Source of the DNA: Chloroflexi bacterium RBG_16_56_11
GTDB taxonomy: Bacteria > Chloroflexota > Dehalococcoidia > Dehalococcoidales > RBG-16-60-22
DNA: 17,450 nucleotides
NCBI GenBank assembly: GCA_001796865.1
Contig: MGNQ01000020.1
Span: 70,140 to 87,589, forward strand
Direction of reading: 5' to 3'
Positions 1 to 7,983 of this stretch are shown here, in pieces. A program made the position numbers and the translations under genes. Below the pieces are notes generated by a model. That model worked only from the letters and a program-made list of their open reading frames with translations, was not told the origin of the DNA and did not search any database. Positions within the stretch are counted from its first letter, which is position 1, and each line of letters begins with the position of its first letter.

Positions 1-1
1 C

Positions 2-1618
2 GGTCTAACGGCGGAGCGCCCGGCAGACCTGGCCGGTAAAACGGTCGGACTTTTTTACATGTGGAAGCGGGCTTCAAAACCGATACTGGAAGTGCTGGAG
101 CGTGAACTGTCGCGCCGCTTCCCCGGGGCCAGGTTTTCCTGGTATTCCGAGAGCCAGCCGAACACCCCGGAAGCGGAGTCCCGCAACCAGGCGAAATACG
201 AGGCATGGCTTCAGGGCCTGGACACGGCGATTTTCGCCTACGGGGACTGAGGGTCATGTACCAAGTACCTTGTGTACGATGTCATTTCCGCGGAAGTAAA
301 AAACGTTCCGGCCGTCGGCATCATCAGCGACGGCTTTCTTGAAGACGCCCGCTCCGCCGCTTCAAGCCGCGGCATGCCCGGGGTGCGCTACGTCCCCGCC
401 ACCGTGCCCCCGGAGTCCACGCTAAAAGACGTAATCGAAAAAGGCACACTGGCCGCCGTCGAAGCCGTCATCAAGGCCGTTGTAACCCCTTTGACCCCCG
501 CCGAACACTCTCCCCGGCCTAAAGAGCCGGAAAAGATTGCCCGCATCGTTTTTAATGGCAGCCTCAACGAGGTCAACCGTTTCTACTACGGGCGCGGCTG
601 GACAGACGGGCTCCCCATTATCCCGCCGACCGAGGAAGTAGTGGCGGAGATGCTCACTGGCACTGACCTGCCGCCGGACATGCTGCTCGGGAAGCTTTTG
701 CCCCGCATGGGCAAAGTCACCGTCGAAAAGATAGCGGTCAACGCAGCCATGGCCGGCGCCCTACCGACCTATATGCCCGTCCTCATCGCGGCCACCAGCC
801 TGCTACTGAACTCCGAGATGGGTTTCCAGGGATTCTGCACCTTCGGGGTGAGCACGGGGTCATGGTCGCCGTTCTGGGTCGTCAACGGCCCCATCCGGAA
901 TGATATCAACCTCAACAGCGGGTCGGGCACGTTGAGTCCCGGCAACATCGCCAACGCCGCCATCGGCCGGGCGATGGGGCTTATCATCAAGAACCTCGGC
1001 GGTATCCGTAAGGGCATCGAGGACATGGGCGTCGTGGGCAACCCGATGAAATATACCATGGTCATGGCGGAAAACGAAGAGGCTAGCCCGTGGGAGCCGC
1101 TGCACACGGAATTCGGGATGGGCCGGGGGGACAACGCCGTGACCATCGCCTATCCCCAGTCTTTCGTCCAGCATTATCCGCCGGCCAACGACGAAGACGG
1201 CATCATGCGCGCCGTGGCGGACTATATCATGCCGGCCATGACCCACACTATCGTTTTCCCGCCGGTGCACGCTAAAACCCTGGCTTCTTTCGGGTGGACG
1301 AAGCAGGACATCAAGGAGTTCATCGGCGAATATGCCCGAATCCCGGCAGCGCGGCAGAGGCCGGCACTAGGGCAGGCCAACCCCCGGCTTTTCAAGGGAA
1401 AAGTCAACTCGCGGGAAGGAGACACCCTGCCGGTCATCAGAGATTTAAGGACGGTCCGCGTGGTCTGCGCCGGGGGGCCGGGGGCTTTTATCGCGCATAT
1501 CTTCGGCGGGGGACCGACGCCGGGGAAGGCGGAGATACAGAAGATAGAACTGCCGGCGGGCTGGAGCAAACTCGCGGCGAAGTATAAAAACGTCGTCCCC
1601 AACTACGTGCGGTATTAA
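2..1618 (+). CDS. UGSC-family selenoprotein, 5'-partial, in-frame UGA read as selenocysteine
   Basis: One reading frame runs from base 2 to the TAA at 1616-1618, interrupted only by TGA at 248-250. Around it the protein reads ...AIFAYGD-U-GSCTKYLVYD..., the defining U/C-G-S-C motif of the UGSC (seleno)protein family. Visible residues about 12-83 (LAGKTVGLFYMWK, then a helix and DTAIFAYGD) and the stretch after the motif (NVPAVGIISDGF, later TLKDVIEKG) match the usual layout on both sides of the active site. Ending the gene at the TGA would leave two meaningless halves. A second domain of about 360 residues follows (GWTDGLPIIPPT, MGKVTVEKIAVNAAMAG, EASPWEPLHTE), a conserved region I associate with UGSC proteins but whose function I do not know. 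The visible part is 538 residues with U at position 83; the true start is upstream. A thiol/selenol redox role is inferred from the motif. It lies 24 bases before the molybdopterin enzyme gene, probably in one operon. Confidence 0.88.
255..281 (+). promoter_or_regulatory. candidate bacterial SECIS hairpin downstream of the UGA
   Basis: Just after the TGA at 248-250 the mRNA can fold into an imperfect hairpin. Bases 255-265 pair with 269-281: GTAC 258-261 with GTAC 274-277, CAAG 262-265 with CTTG 269-272, T273 and A279 bulged, and loop T-A-C at 266-268. The apical loop lies about 15 bases after the UGA. Bacterial SECIS elements recognised by SelB are hairpins within the coding region a short distance 3' of UGA, with an apical loop at roughly this spacing, usually G-containing, and often a bulged U. 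The small loop and the 3'-side bulge are not textbook, so the exact fold is uncertain. Confidence 0.5.
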
Positions 1619-1642
1619 CCGGCCTCCAGTCCCAGGGAGCGT

Positions 1643-4318
1643 ATGAAAGAAAAAACCGGGGTAAAAATAAACACCGGCGGAGAAAAATCTATCGTCAAAG
1701 GACTGAGCCTTGCGGACTTCGGCATCGACGGCAACCCGACGGTCGTCGATGTCAGGAGAGGGAAAATCCTCCGTATCCGCCCGCTGCACTACGACTGGAA
1801 ATACGATAAACAGCAGTTTAATCCGTGGAGGATAGAGGCGCGGGGTAAAGTCCTGGAACCCGCCATGAAAACCCTGCCGCCGCCCTTCGGCCTGGCTTAT
1901 AAAAAACGCGTCTATTCGCCCAACCGGATCCTCTATCCCCTGAAGAGAGTCGACTGGGACCCGGGGGGGAACAGGAACACCGGCAGCCGGGGGAACAGCA
2001 AATACGAACGTATCTCCTGGGAAGAGGCGGCGGAAACCATCACCGGAGAGCTGAAAAGGATAACCGGAAAATACGGTTCTGAAGCCGTGTTAGCCCAGGC
2101 CGACGGCCATGGCGAGGGAAAAGGGATACACGCCGCCCACGGGAGCGCCCTGAAGCTCCTGGCGCTGCTGGGCGGGTGCACCATGCAGATGAGAAACCCG
2201 GACAGCTGGGAAGGATGGGCGTGGGGTGCCAAGCACGCCTGGGGAGGTGAACCGGTGGGAGAGATGGGGACGGCGGCGAACCTGATACCGGACATCGCCG
2301 AGAACTCGGAAATGGTATTGTTCTGGGGGTGCGACCCGGAGACCACATCCTGGGGGTTCAACGGCCAGATGGCCAGCCGGGTCAGCTACTGGCTCACTGA
2401 GCTCGGCATAAAGTGCGTGTATATCTGTCCGGAGCTCAACTACGGGGCGGCCGTCCACGCCGATAAGTGGATTCCCATCCTGCCCAACACCGACGCCGCC
2501 CTGCAGTTGGCCATCGCTCACGTCTGGATGACGGAAGGGACATACGATAAGAAATATATCGCCACCCACGCGTTCGGGTTTGAAAAGTTTGAAGAATATG
2601 TGCTGGGGAAAGAGGACGGCACAGCCAAGACGCCGGAGTGGGCGGCGGATAAAACGGGCATTCCGGCGACGACCATCAAGGCGCTGGCCAGGGAATGGGC
2701 CCGCCAGCGGACATCGATAGCCCACGGCAACGGCGGGCCGGGGATACGCTCGGCTTATGCGACGGAGCAGGCCAGGCTTGAAGTTCTGCTACTGGCCATG
2801 CGGGGGCTGGGCGGGCGGGGGGTCCACCAGGTCAAGATGCTGGAGTGGGGACTCTCCGGGCTCTGGCAGCCGCGGCGAAGCCCGATGCCCATCCCGAAGT
2901 TCTACCCGCAACTACTACGACCCAGCTACTCCATTACCGAGGTGGGCTCGGAGCAGGCGGCGGCGACGGACAAAAGGGGGCCGAAGGACCCGGGCCTGGC
3001 CAAACTCATGACGCCGGCGCCGATAAACCCCAGGCAGTTTATCCCCAAGAACCTCATCCACGAGGCGATACTAAACCCTCCCATCAGCTGGTACGGCAAC
3101 TCCACTTTCCCGGGAACCGTCGAAGACCAGTTCAACAAGTACACCTACCCGGCTAAGGGGTGCTCGGAAATACACATGGTATGGACGGACTCGCCGTGCT
3201 GGATAACCTGCTGGAACAACAGCAACTCGTTTATCAAGGCGTTACGCAGCCCAAAGATAGAGTTCGTCCTGGCGCAGCACCAGTGGCTGGAAAACGACTG
3301 TCTGCTGGCGGACATTATCCTGCCGGTCAGCACCAAGTTCGAGGAACAGGATATAACGTCGGACATCGAAAGCGGTCAGTTCGCCACGGTGATGGGCGGG
3401 GATAAGTGCATCTGGCCAATGGGGGAATCGAAGAGCGATTATGAGATAGTCTGCCTCATTGCGGAAAAACTGGGCTTGCTGGGAAAATACACCGGCGGTA
3501 AAACGGTTGAAGAATGGCTAAAGCTTTCTTACGAGAATTCCGGGTTAAAAGACTACATCAGTCTTGAAGAGTTCGAGGAAAAAGGGTACTGGGTAGTCCC
3601 GACCGACCCTGATTGGCGGAAATTCCCGCCAGGTCTGAGAAAATTCCATGAAGACCCGGCCAACAACCCCCTGAAGACGCCGTCCGGCAAGATAGAATTT
3701 TATGCCCAGAACCTGGCCAGGCATTTCCCGGACGATAAAGAAAGGCCGCCCGTCCCCCACTGGATCGAAAAAGGCGAAAGCCACGACGAAAGGCTTTCTA
3801 GCCAGAGGGCTAAAAAATATCCCCTGCTGATAATGTCAAACCACGGGAGGTGGCGGGTGCACGCCCAGTGCGACGACATCAGCTGGACGAGGGAAATCGA
3901 GACGTGCAAGGTGAAGGGACCGGACGGCTATAAATACGAGCCGCTCTGGCTCAACCCGGCCGACGCTGCGAGACGGAAAATCAGGCACGGTGATATCATC
4001 GCCGTGTATAACGAGAGGGGCATGGTGCTGGGCGGGACTTACGTCACCGAGAGAATGATGCCCGGCGTCGTCTACATGGACCACGGCGCGCGTTACGACC
4101 CCATCGTCCCCGGGGAGATTGACCGGGGCGGGGCAATCAATACCATCACCCCCCACAACCTCACCTCTAAAAACGCCACCGGGATGGTCGTCAGCAGTTT
4201 TCTGGTTGAAGTAAAAAAGGCCAACCTGGACGAATTAAGGAGCCAGTACCCGGAGGCGTTTGAAAGGCCTTACCACGCTGACGCCGGCCTGCGTCTGGAA
4301 AGGGCGCTGAAGAGATAG
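1643..4318 (+). CDS. molybdopterin oxidoreductase of the DMSO-reductase superfamily, transhydroxylase large-subunit-like
   Basis: This 891-residue protein has the size of the pyrogallol-phloroglucinol transhydroxylase large subunit (TthL, about 875 residues). Like TthL it has no N-terminal Cys cluster, hence no [4Fe-4S] site in this chain. Residues N185-P-D187-S188-W189-E sit where TthL has its Asp174-Ser175-Trp176, with Ser as the expected molybdenum ligand; H156 (DGHGEGK) lies near the position of the TthL catalytic His. The C-terminal molybdopterin-dinucleotide binding domain is visible from about residue 725 (MSNHGRWRVHAQ, LWLNPADAARRKIRHGD, GAINTITPHNLTSKNATG). No signal peptide is seen, so it is probably cytoplasmic. 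A non-redox or oxygen-atom-transfer reaction on a hydroxylated, perhaps aromatic, substrate is inferred. No ferredoxin-type small subunit (TthS-like) follows; it could lie upstream of the window or be absent. Start ATG 1643 follows a GGGAG site at about 1635. Family call is firm; substrate is unknown. Confidence 0.85.
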   Translation: MKEKTGVKINTGGEKSIVKGLSLADFGIDGNPTVVDVRRGKILRIRPLHYDWKYDKQQFNPWRIEARGKVLEPAMKTLPPPFGLAYKKRVYSPNRILYPLKRVDWDPGGNRNTGSRGNSKYERISWEEAAETITGELKRITGKYGSEAVLAQADGHGEGKGIHAAHGSALKLLALLGGCTMQMRNPDSWEGWAWGAKHAWGGEPVGEMGTAANLIPDIAENSEMVLFWGCDPETTSWGFNGQMASRVSYWLTELGIKCVYICPELNYGAAVHADKWIPILPNTDAALQLAIAHVWMTEGTYDKKYIATHAFGFEKFEEYVLGKEDGTAKTPEWAADKTGIPATTIKALAREWARQRTSIAHGNGGPGIRSAYATEQARLEVLLLAMRGLGGRGVHQVKMLEWGLSGLWQPRRSPMPIPKFYPQLLRPSYSITEVGSEQAAATDKRGPKDPGLAKLMTPAPINPRQFIPKNLIHEAILNPPISWYGNSTFPGTVEDQFNKYTYPAKGCSEIHMVWTDSPCWITCWNNSNSFIKALRSPKIEFVLAQHQWLENDCLLADIILPVSTKFEEQDITSDIESGQFATVMGGDKCIWPMGESKSDYEIVCLIAEKLGLLGKYTGGKTVEEWLKLSYENSGLKDYISLEEFEEKGYWVVPTDPDWRKFPPGLRKFHEDPANNPLKTPSGKIEFYAQNLARHFPDDKERPPVPHWIEKGESHDERLSSQRAKKYPLLIMSNHGRWRVHAQCDDISWTREIETCKVKGPDGYKYEPLWLNPADAARRKIRHGDIIAVYNERGMVLGGTYVTERMMPGVVYMDHGARYDPIVPGEIDRGGAINTITPHNLTSKNATGMVVSSFLVEVKKANLDELRSQYPEAFERPYHADAGLRLERALKR

Positions 4319-4340
4319 CCAGTCGAAACGACGCTGGCTA
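4316..4340 (+). terminator. hairpin overlapping the stop of the molybdopterin gene
   Basis: TAGCCAG at 4316-4322, whose TAG is the stop codon, pairs perfectly with CTGGCTA at 4334-4340. The inner TCG/CGA adds three more pairs around an AAA loop, leaving a 2-base bulge. There is no following T-run, so this is not a classical intrinsic terminator. It may stabilise the 3' end of the upstream transcript or help separate it from the alcohol dehydrogenase unit. Confidence 0.35.
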
Positions 4341-4444
4341 ACCGGCCTGTATGTAGTCAAGAATACAGCAGCCCTTGCTATAGAGATATTGCTGAAGGTT
4401 TACCCACCCTGCAGTATCGCGTGCATTTCAGCACAGGTATTAAT

Positions 4445-4473
4445 TTTTCAATATCTCCCGTATGCTTTATAAT
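4445..4473 (+). promoter_or_regulatory. candidate sigma70 promoter for the alcohol/aldehyde dehydrogenase genes
   Basis: A perfect TATAAT at 4468-4473 lies 17 bases after TTTTCA at 4445-4450 (four of six matches to TTGACA), in an AT-rich patch within otherwise GC-rich sequence. Transcription would start near 4480, giving a leader of about 28 bases before the ATG at 4508. The 189-base gap and the hairpin at the end of the preceding gene support an independent transcription unit. Confidence 0.5.
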
Positions 4474-4507
4474 TAAGATTAAATTACTTTAATGCAGGGG
4501 TGTTACC

Positions 4508-5668
4508 ATGGTCAGCCCGCGAACCTTCCGGATGCCCGTTTCAATCTTCGGACACGGTTCTTCCGACAATGCCGGCGCCGAACTCAAAGCGCTAGGGGCG
4601 AAGAAGGTCTTCATCGTCACCGATGAAGTCCTCTGGAAAATGGGGACGCTAACCAAGATAGCTGCCAGTTTAAATGCCGAAAAACTAGAGTTCCAGGTCT
4701 TCGACAAACTGCCCACCGAGCCCACGGTAGAATTCGTGGAGGAAGGTATCAGGCTGCTTAAAGAGTCCGGCTGCAACATCATTTTAGCCGTCGGTGGGGG
4801 GACGCCTATCGACACCGCCAAGGCGATTTCGGTCATGGCGCGGAACCCAGGTAAAATACAGGACTACATTGGAGCCAACAAAATACCCGGCCCGGGGCTG
4901 CCGCTGGTGGCTATACCGGCTACTGCCGGTACCGGCAGTGAAGTGACTATTTTCACTATAATTACTAACACCAAAACAAGTGTGAAGATGCTGATTTCCA
5001 GTCCGTATTTGATGCCAACGCTCGCCATTGTTGACCCCCTGCTAACCGTTTCCATGCCCCTGGGGCTGACAGCGGCAACAGGGCTGGACGCCCTGACCCA
5101 TGCCATCGAAGCTTACGTATCGCGGAAGGCGCAACCGATGACCGACATCTTGTCACTATCGGCTATGAGACTGCTGTCGGCCAACCTGCCGCTGGCCTGG
5201 GCGGACGGTAAAAACCTGGAGGCACGGGAGAAAACCATGCTCGGTTCGTACCAGGCCGGGTTAGCTTTCGGGAACGCCTCGGTGGCCCTGGTACATGGGA
5301 TGTCCCGGCCCATCGGTGCCTGTTTTCATGTCGCCCACGGCATGTCCAACGCGGTTCTGCTGGGCCCGGTGATGGAATTCAGCCTTTCCGGTAATCCCGG
5401 GCGTTATGCGGAAATCGCCGCCGCTATCGGAGAAAACGTGGCCGGGCTGGACGATATGGCGGCGGCTGAAGCGGGAGCGCGAGCCGTAAGGAGACTGATT
5501 AAATATCTCGAGATACCGCGACTGCGCGACCTGGGTATTGAAAAAACCAGATTTTTCGAGTTGATGCCCGAGATGATAGATGCGGCTATAGCCAGCGGCA
5601 GTCCCGATAATAATCCCAGAATAGCTACCAGGGAAGAAATGGCCGGGATTTACCGGCAGGCTTATTGA
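4508..5668 (+). CDS. iron-containing (group III) alcohol dehydrogenase
   Basis: This 386-residue protein has the family's usual length and motifs. The NAD(P)-binding signature is GGGTPID (96-102). A conserved PATAGTGSEVT follows (137-147). The four metal ligands are all present: D194 and H198 in TGLDALTHAIEAY, H263 in LVHGMSRPIG, and H277 in HVAHGMSNA. It interconverts an alcohol and an aldehyde or ketone with NAD(P)(H) in the cytoplasm; the substrate cannot be read from the sequence. The start at 4508 has a GGGG-type ribosome site about 7 bases upstream. The aldehyde dehydrogenase gene follows 33 bases later, so this enzyme probably makes the aldehyde that the next one oxidises. Confidence 0.92.
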   Translation: MVSPRTFRMPVSIFGHGSSDNAGAELKALGAKKVFIVTDEVLWKMGTLTKIAASLNAEKLEFQVFDKLPTEPTVEFVEEGIRLLKESGCNIILAVGGGTPIDTAKAISVMARNPGKIQDYIGANKIPGPGLPLVAIPATAGTGSEVTIFTIITNTKTSVKMLISSPYLMPTLAIVDPLLTVSMPLGLTAATGLDALTHAIEAYVSRKAQPMTDILSLSAMRLLSANLPLAWADGKNLEAREKTMLGSYQAGLAFGNASVALVHGMSRPIGACFHVAHGMSNAVLLGPVMEFSLSGNPGRYAEIAAAIGENVAGLDDMAAAEAGARAVRRLIKYLEIPRLRDLGIEKTRFFELMPEMIDAAIASGSPDNNPRIATREEMAGIYRQAY

Positions 5669-5701
5669 TAGCAATCATAAACAGGAGGTTACGACCAGAG
5701 C

Positions 5702-7192
5702 ATGTCAGTGTTAAACGAACCAATTAAGGAAGTCCTGGAACTAAAAAACTACATCGGAGGCAGGTGGGTAAAATCGGAATCGGGGCAGACGGTCGATGTG
5801 AAGAACCCGGCTACTCAAAAAACAATAGGCAAGGTCCCGATGTCCAGTCGGGACGAAGTAAACGCGGCGGTAACCGCGGCCAAGGAGGCTTTCCCGGAGT
5901 GGCGGAGAACGCCGCCGCTGGTCAGGGCAAGGTATCTCTTCCGATTACGTGAGTTGCTGGAGGAGCACTTCGAGGAGCTCAGCCGGGTCCAGACGATGGA
6001 ACATGGAAAAACCATCGACGAGTCGAGGGGCGAGACGAGGCGGGGCATCGAGATGGTCGAGGTAGCCGCCGGGATTCCCTCCCTGATGATGGGTTATAAC
6101 CTGGAGGATATCGCTTCGGGGATCGACGAGTATGTCATTTATCAGCCACTGGGGGTTTTTGGCCACATTGCCCCTTTTAACTTCCCCTTCATGGTGCCGC
6201 TGTGGTTTTCCCCCTTTGCTTTAGCCACCGGCAACACCTTCGTGGTAAAACCGTCACCCCGTGATCCGATCAGCCAGGTAAAGCTCGCTGAGCTTATCGA
6301 GGAAGCCGACATTCCAGCGGGTGTCTACAATGTTGTACACGGAGGGGCGGATGCCGCTGTAGCGATGTTAGAAAACCCGGATATCAAGGGGGTTACCTTT
6401 GTCGGGACGACGGCGATAGGGCGGGATGTCATTTACAAAAAATGCGGTGAGACCGGTAAGAGAGCTATTGTCCAGGGCGCCGCCAAAAATTTCATGGTAA
6501 TCATGCCGGACGCCAATGTGGCCGCGACCATCCCGGCGCTGCTGACATCTTTTTTCGGTTGCACGGGGCAGCGTTGTCTTTCGGGTGCCAATCTTGTCAT
6601 CATCGGTGAAGATGCCTTTTATAGAAAGTTCCTGGACACGTTTGCCGATGCCGTATCGAAGATTAGAGTCGGCTACGGGCTGGATGATTCCATTCAGATG
6701 GGCCCGATGCAGTCGGTTGATGGCAAGGAGAGGGTGCTGGGGTACATCGAAAAAGGCATCGCGGAAAAAGCCAGGCTTATCCTCGACGGCCGGACGCCGA
6801 AAATCAACGGCGACTACCCGGACACGTGCTTTATCGGACCGAGTATCTTCGAAAACGTAACGCCGGACCTGACCATAGGCCGGGAGGAAATCTTCGGCCC
6901 GGTCTCGAGTGTAATGCGCGCGAAGGACCTTGATGAGGCCATAAAAATGATTAACAGCAGCCGGTACGGCAACGGGAATGCCATCTTCACCTCCAGCGGC
7001 AAGGCGGCGCGGGAATTCCAGTATCGAGTCGAATCAGGCAACGTGGGTATCAATATCGGCATCACCGCCCCCATGGCCTTTTTCCCGTTTGGCGGCATGA
7101 AAGACTCTTTCTTCGGAGTCCTGCACGGACAGGGTAAAGACGCCGTACGTTTCTTTACCGAAAGCAAGGTCGTCATACAAAGGTGGTTTTAG
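5702..7192 (+). CDS. aldehyde dehydrogenase, methylmalonate-semialdehyde dehydrogenase-like
   Basis: A 496-residue NAD-dependent aldehyde dehydrogenase. Visible landmarks are the PFNFPF segment (158-163), VVKPSPRDP (181-189), the nucleotide-binding FVGTTAIG (233-240), and the catalytic cysteine region CTGQRCL with C292 as probable nucleophile. GQRC and the VQGAAKN segment at 257-263 resemble MmsA-type CoA-acylating enzymes, in which the usual ELGGK with its general-base Glu is replaced. This suggests, but does not prove, an acyl-CoA product. AGGAGG at 5683-5688 lies 13 bases before ATG 5702, longer than usual, but no closer in-frame start exists. It is co-transcribed with the alcohol dehydrogenase and very close to the ferritin-like gene. 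I do not use the name mmsA because valine catabolism is not indicated by the neighbours. Confidence 0.87.
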   Translation: MSVLNEPIKEVLELKNYIGGRWVKSESGQTVDVKNPATQKTIGKVPMSSRDEVNAAVTAAKEAFPEWRRTPPLVRARYLFRLRELLEEHFEELSRVQTMEHGKTIDESRGETRRGIEMVEVAAGIPSLMMGYNLEDIASGIDEYVIYQPLGVFGHIAPFNFPFMVPLWFSPFALATGNTFVVKPSPRDPISQVKLAELIEEADIPAGVYNVVHGGADAAVAMLENPDIKGVTFVGTTAIGRDVIYKKCGETGKRAIVQGAAKNFMVIMPDANVAATIPALLTSFFGCTGQRCLSGANLVIIGEDAFYRKFLDTFADAVSKIRVGYGLDDSIQMGPMQSVDGKERVLGYIEKGIAEKARLILDGRTPKINGDYPDTCFIGPSIFENVTPDLTIGREEIFGPVSSVMRAKDLDEAIKMINSSRYGNGNAIFTSSGKAAREFQYRVESGNVGINIGITAPMAFFPFGGMKDSFFGVLHGQGKDAVRFFTESKVVIQRWF

Positions 7193-7660
7193 ATGAAATT
7201 TAACACCGCCTCCCAGGTCATCAGTTTCGCCAGGAAACTCGAGGAAGATGGAATTGATTTTTACGAATCTATGGCAAAACGATACACGGAGGATAGCGAC
7301 ATTTTGCTGGGCTTCGCCCGGGAAAACAAGAAGAATATTACCAGGGTCGAAAGGGCATATTACGGCGTCATCAGCGACGCCATCGAAGGGTGTTTTACGT
7401 TCGATTTGGACCCGGAGGAGTTCGCAATCAAACCTGAAGACTTACAACACCCGGCCGGTTCTAACTCTATAAACACAGCCATCGAGATGGAAAGCCAAAC
7501 CGCCAGGTTCTATGATAAGGCCGCCGAGCAGTCGAAATCCCTCCTGGCGGATGTTCCCCGGGCTTTTTCAACCATGGTCAAGTTAAGGGATGACCGCCGG
7601 AAGAAGCTGGCATCTCTTCGGGACACCGGGAACCTGGCGGAGCAACCTGAACCCCGATAA
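7193..7660 (+). CDS. small ferritin/rubrerythrin-like helical protein
   Basis: This 155-residue protein starts with the ATG immediately after the TAG of the aldehyde dehydrogenase gene, so it is translationally coupled. AAGGTGG inside the preceding coding end can serve as its ribosome site. It looks like a rubrerythrin-type four-helix protein: LEEDGIDFYESMAKRY (helix 1), FARENKKNITRVERAYYGVI (helix 2), and AIEMESQTARFYDKAAEQS (helix 3). The usual Glu-x-x-His iron ligand pair in helix 2 reads E-N-K-K, so a normal diiron site is doubtful. No rubredoxin Cys pairs are present. A role in oxidative-stress protection or iron handling for the neighbouring dehydrogenases is only inference. Confidence 0.6.
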   Translation: MKFNTASQVISFARKLEEDGIDFYESMAKRYTEDSDILLGFARENKKNITRVERAYYGVISDAIEGCFTFDLDPEEFAIKPEDLQHPAGSNSINTAIEMESQTARFYDKAAEQSKSLLADVPRAFSTMVKLRDDRRKKLASLRDTGNLAEQPEPR

Positions 7661-7828
7661 CGGGTGCGGGCTTCATCCACATCCTTTACCCGATTTTTGG
7701 GTTCCGTCAGGCTGCACTATCGGCGGTCCCCGAAGGTTCTTTAAAAAGCCATTTTTATCTGTGCTGCCGCCTCTCCCAGGGTCAAGCAGTCCCAGGACAG
7801 CTTCCTCCTGAAGAGGAGTTCGACTTTC

Positions 7829-7857
7829 TTGTTTTTCCTGTTCATAAACACTATAAT
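7829..7857 (+). promoter_or_regulatory. candidate promoter upstream of the flavodoxin-like gene
   Basis: TATAAT at 7852-7857 is preceded at a 17-base spacing by TTGTTT at 7829-7834, whose first half matches the -35 consensus. A start near 7864 would leave a leader of about 120 bases that contains the palindrome at 7881-7897. The rest of the 323-base gap from 7661 to 7983 shows only weak, short hairpins (for example CTCCT/AGGAG near 7806) and no gene. Confidence 0.4.
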
Positions 7858-7880
7858 CACATCCGATAATAGCTCCATAA

Positions 7881-7897
7881 AGTGTCAGCCTGACACT
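7881..7897. promoter_or_regulatory. perfect 17-bp palindrome, candidate operator
   Basis: AGTGTCAG and CTGACACT form two exact 8-base arms around a single C. It lies about 18-34 bases downstream of the predicted transcription start of the flavodoxin-like gene and about 87 bases before its ATG. This size and symmetry fit a binding site for a dimeric repressor. It could also form an RNA hairpin, but there is no T-run to make it a terminator. The regulator is unknown. Confidence 0.5.
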
Positions 7898-7983
7898 AAT
7901 ACTACCAAGCTGAATATATCTCCTCAAAATAAGACTCAATTATCAGGCCAGGTTATCAGCCTTGTGAACAACTGGAGGTGAGA

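Noticed and set aside
248..250. TGA as a true stop followed by a separate gene starting at GTG 272
   Set aside because: The frame is continuous, the UGSC motif is exact, and the pieces on each side match one family layout; no ribosome site precedes 272.
2090..2725. 211-residue open frame antisense to the molybdopterin gene
   Set aside because: It is a shadow of a GC-rich gene; Arg/Gly/Pro-rich with no family features.
7800..7820. Short hairpin CTCCT/AGGAG as an intrinsic terminator after the ferritin-like gene
   Set aside because: The stem has only five pairs and the following T-run is broken; too weak to call.
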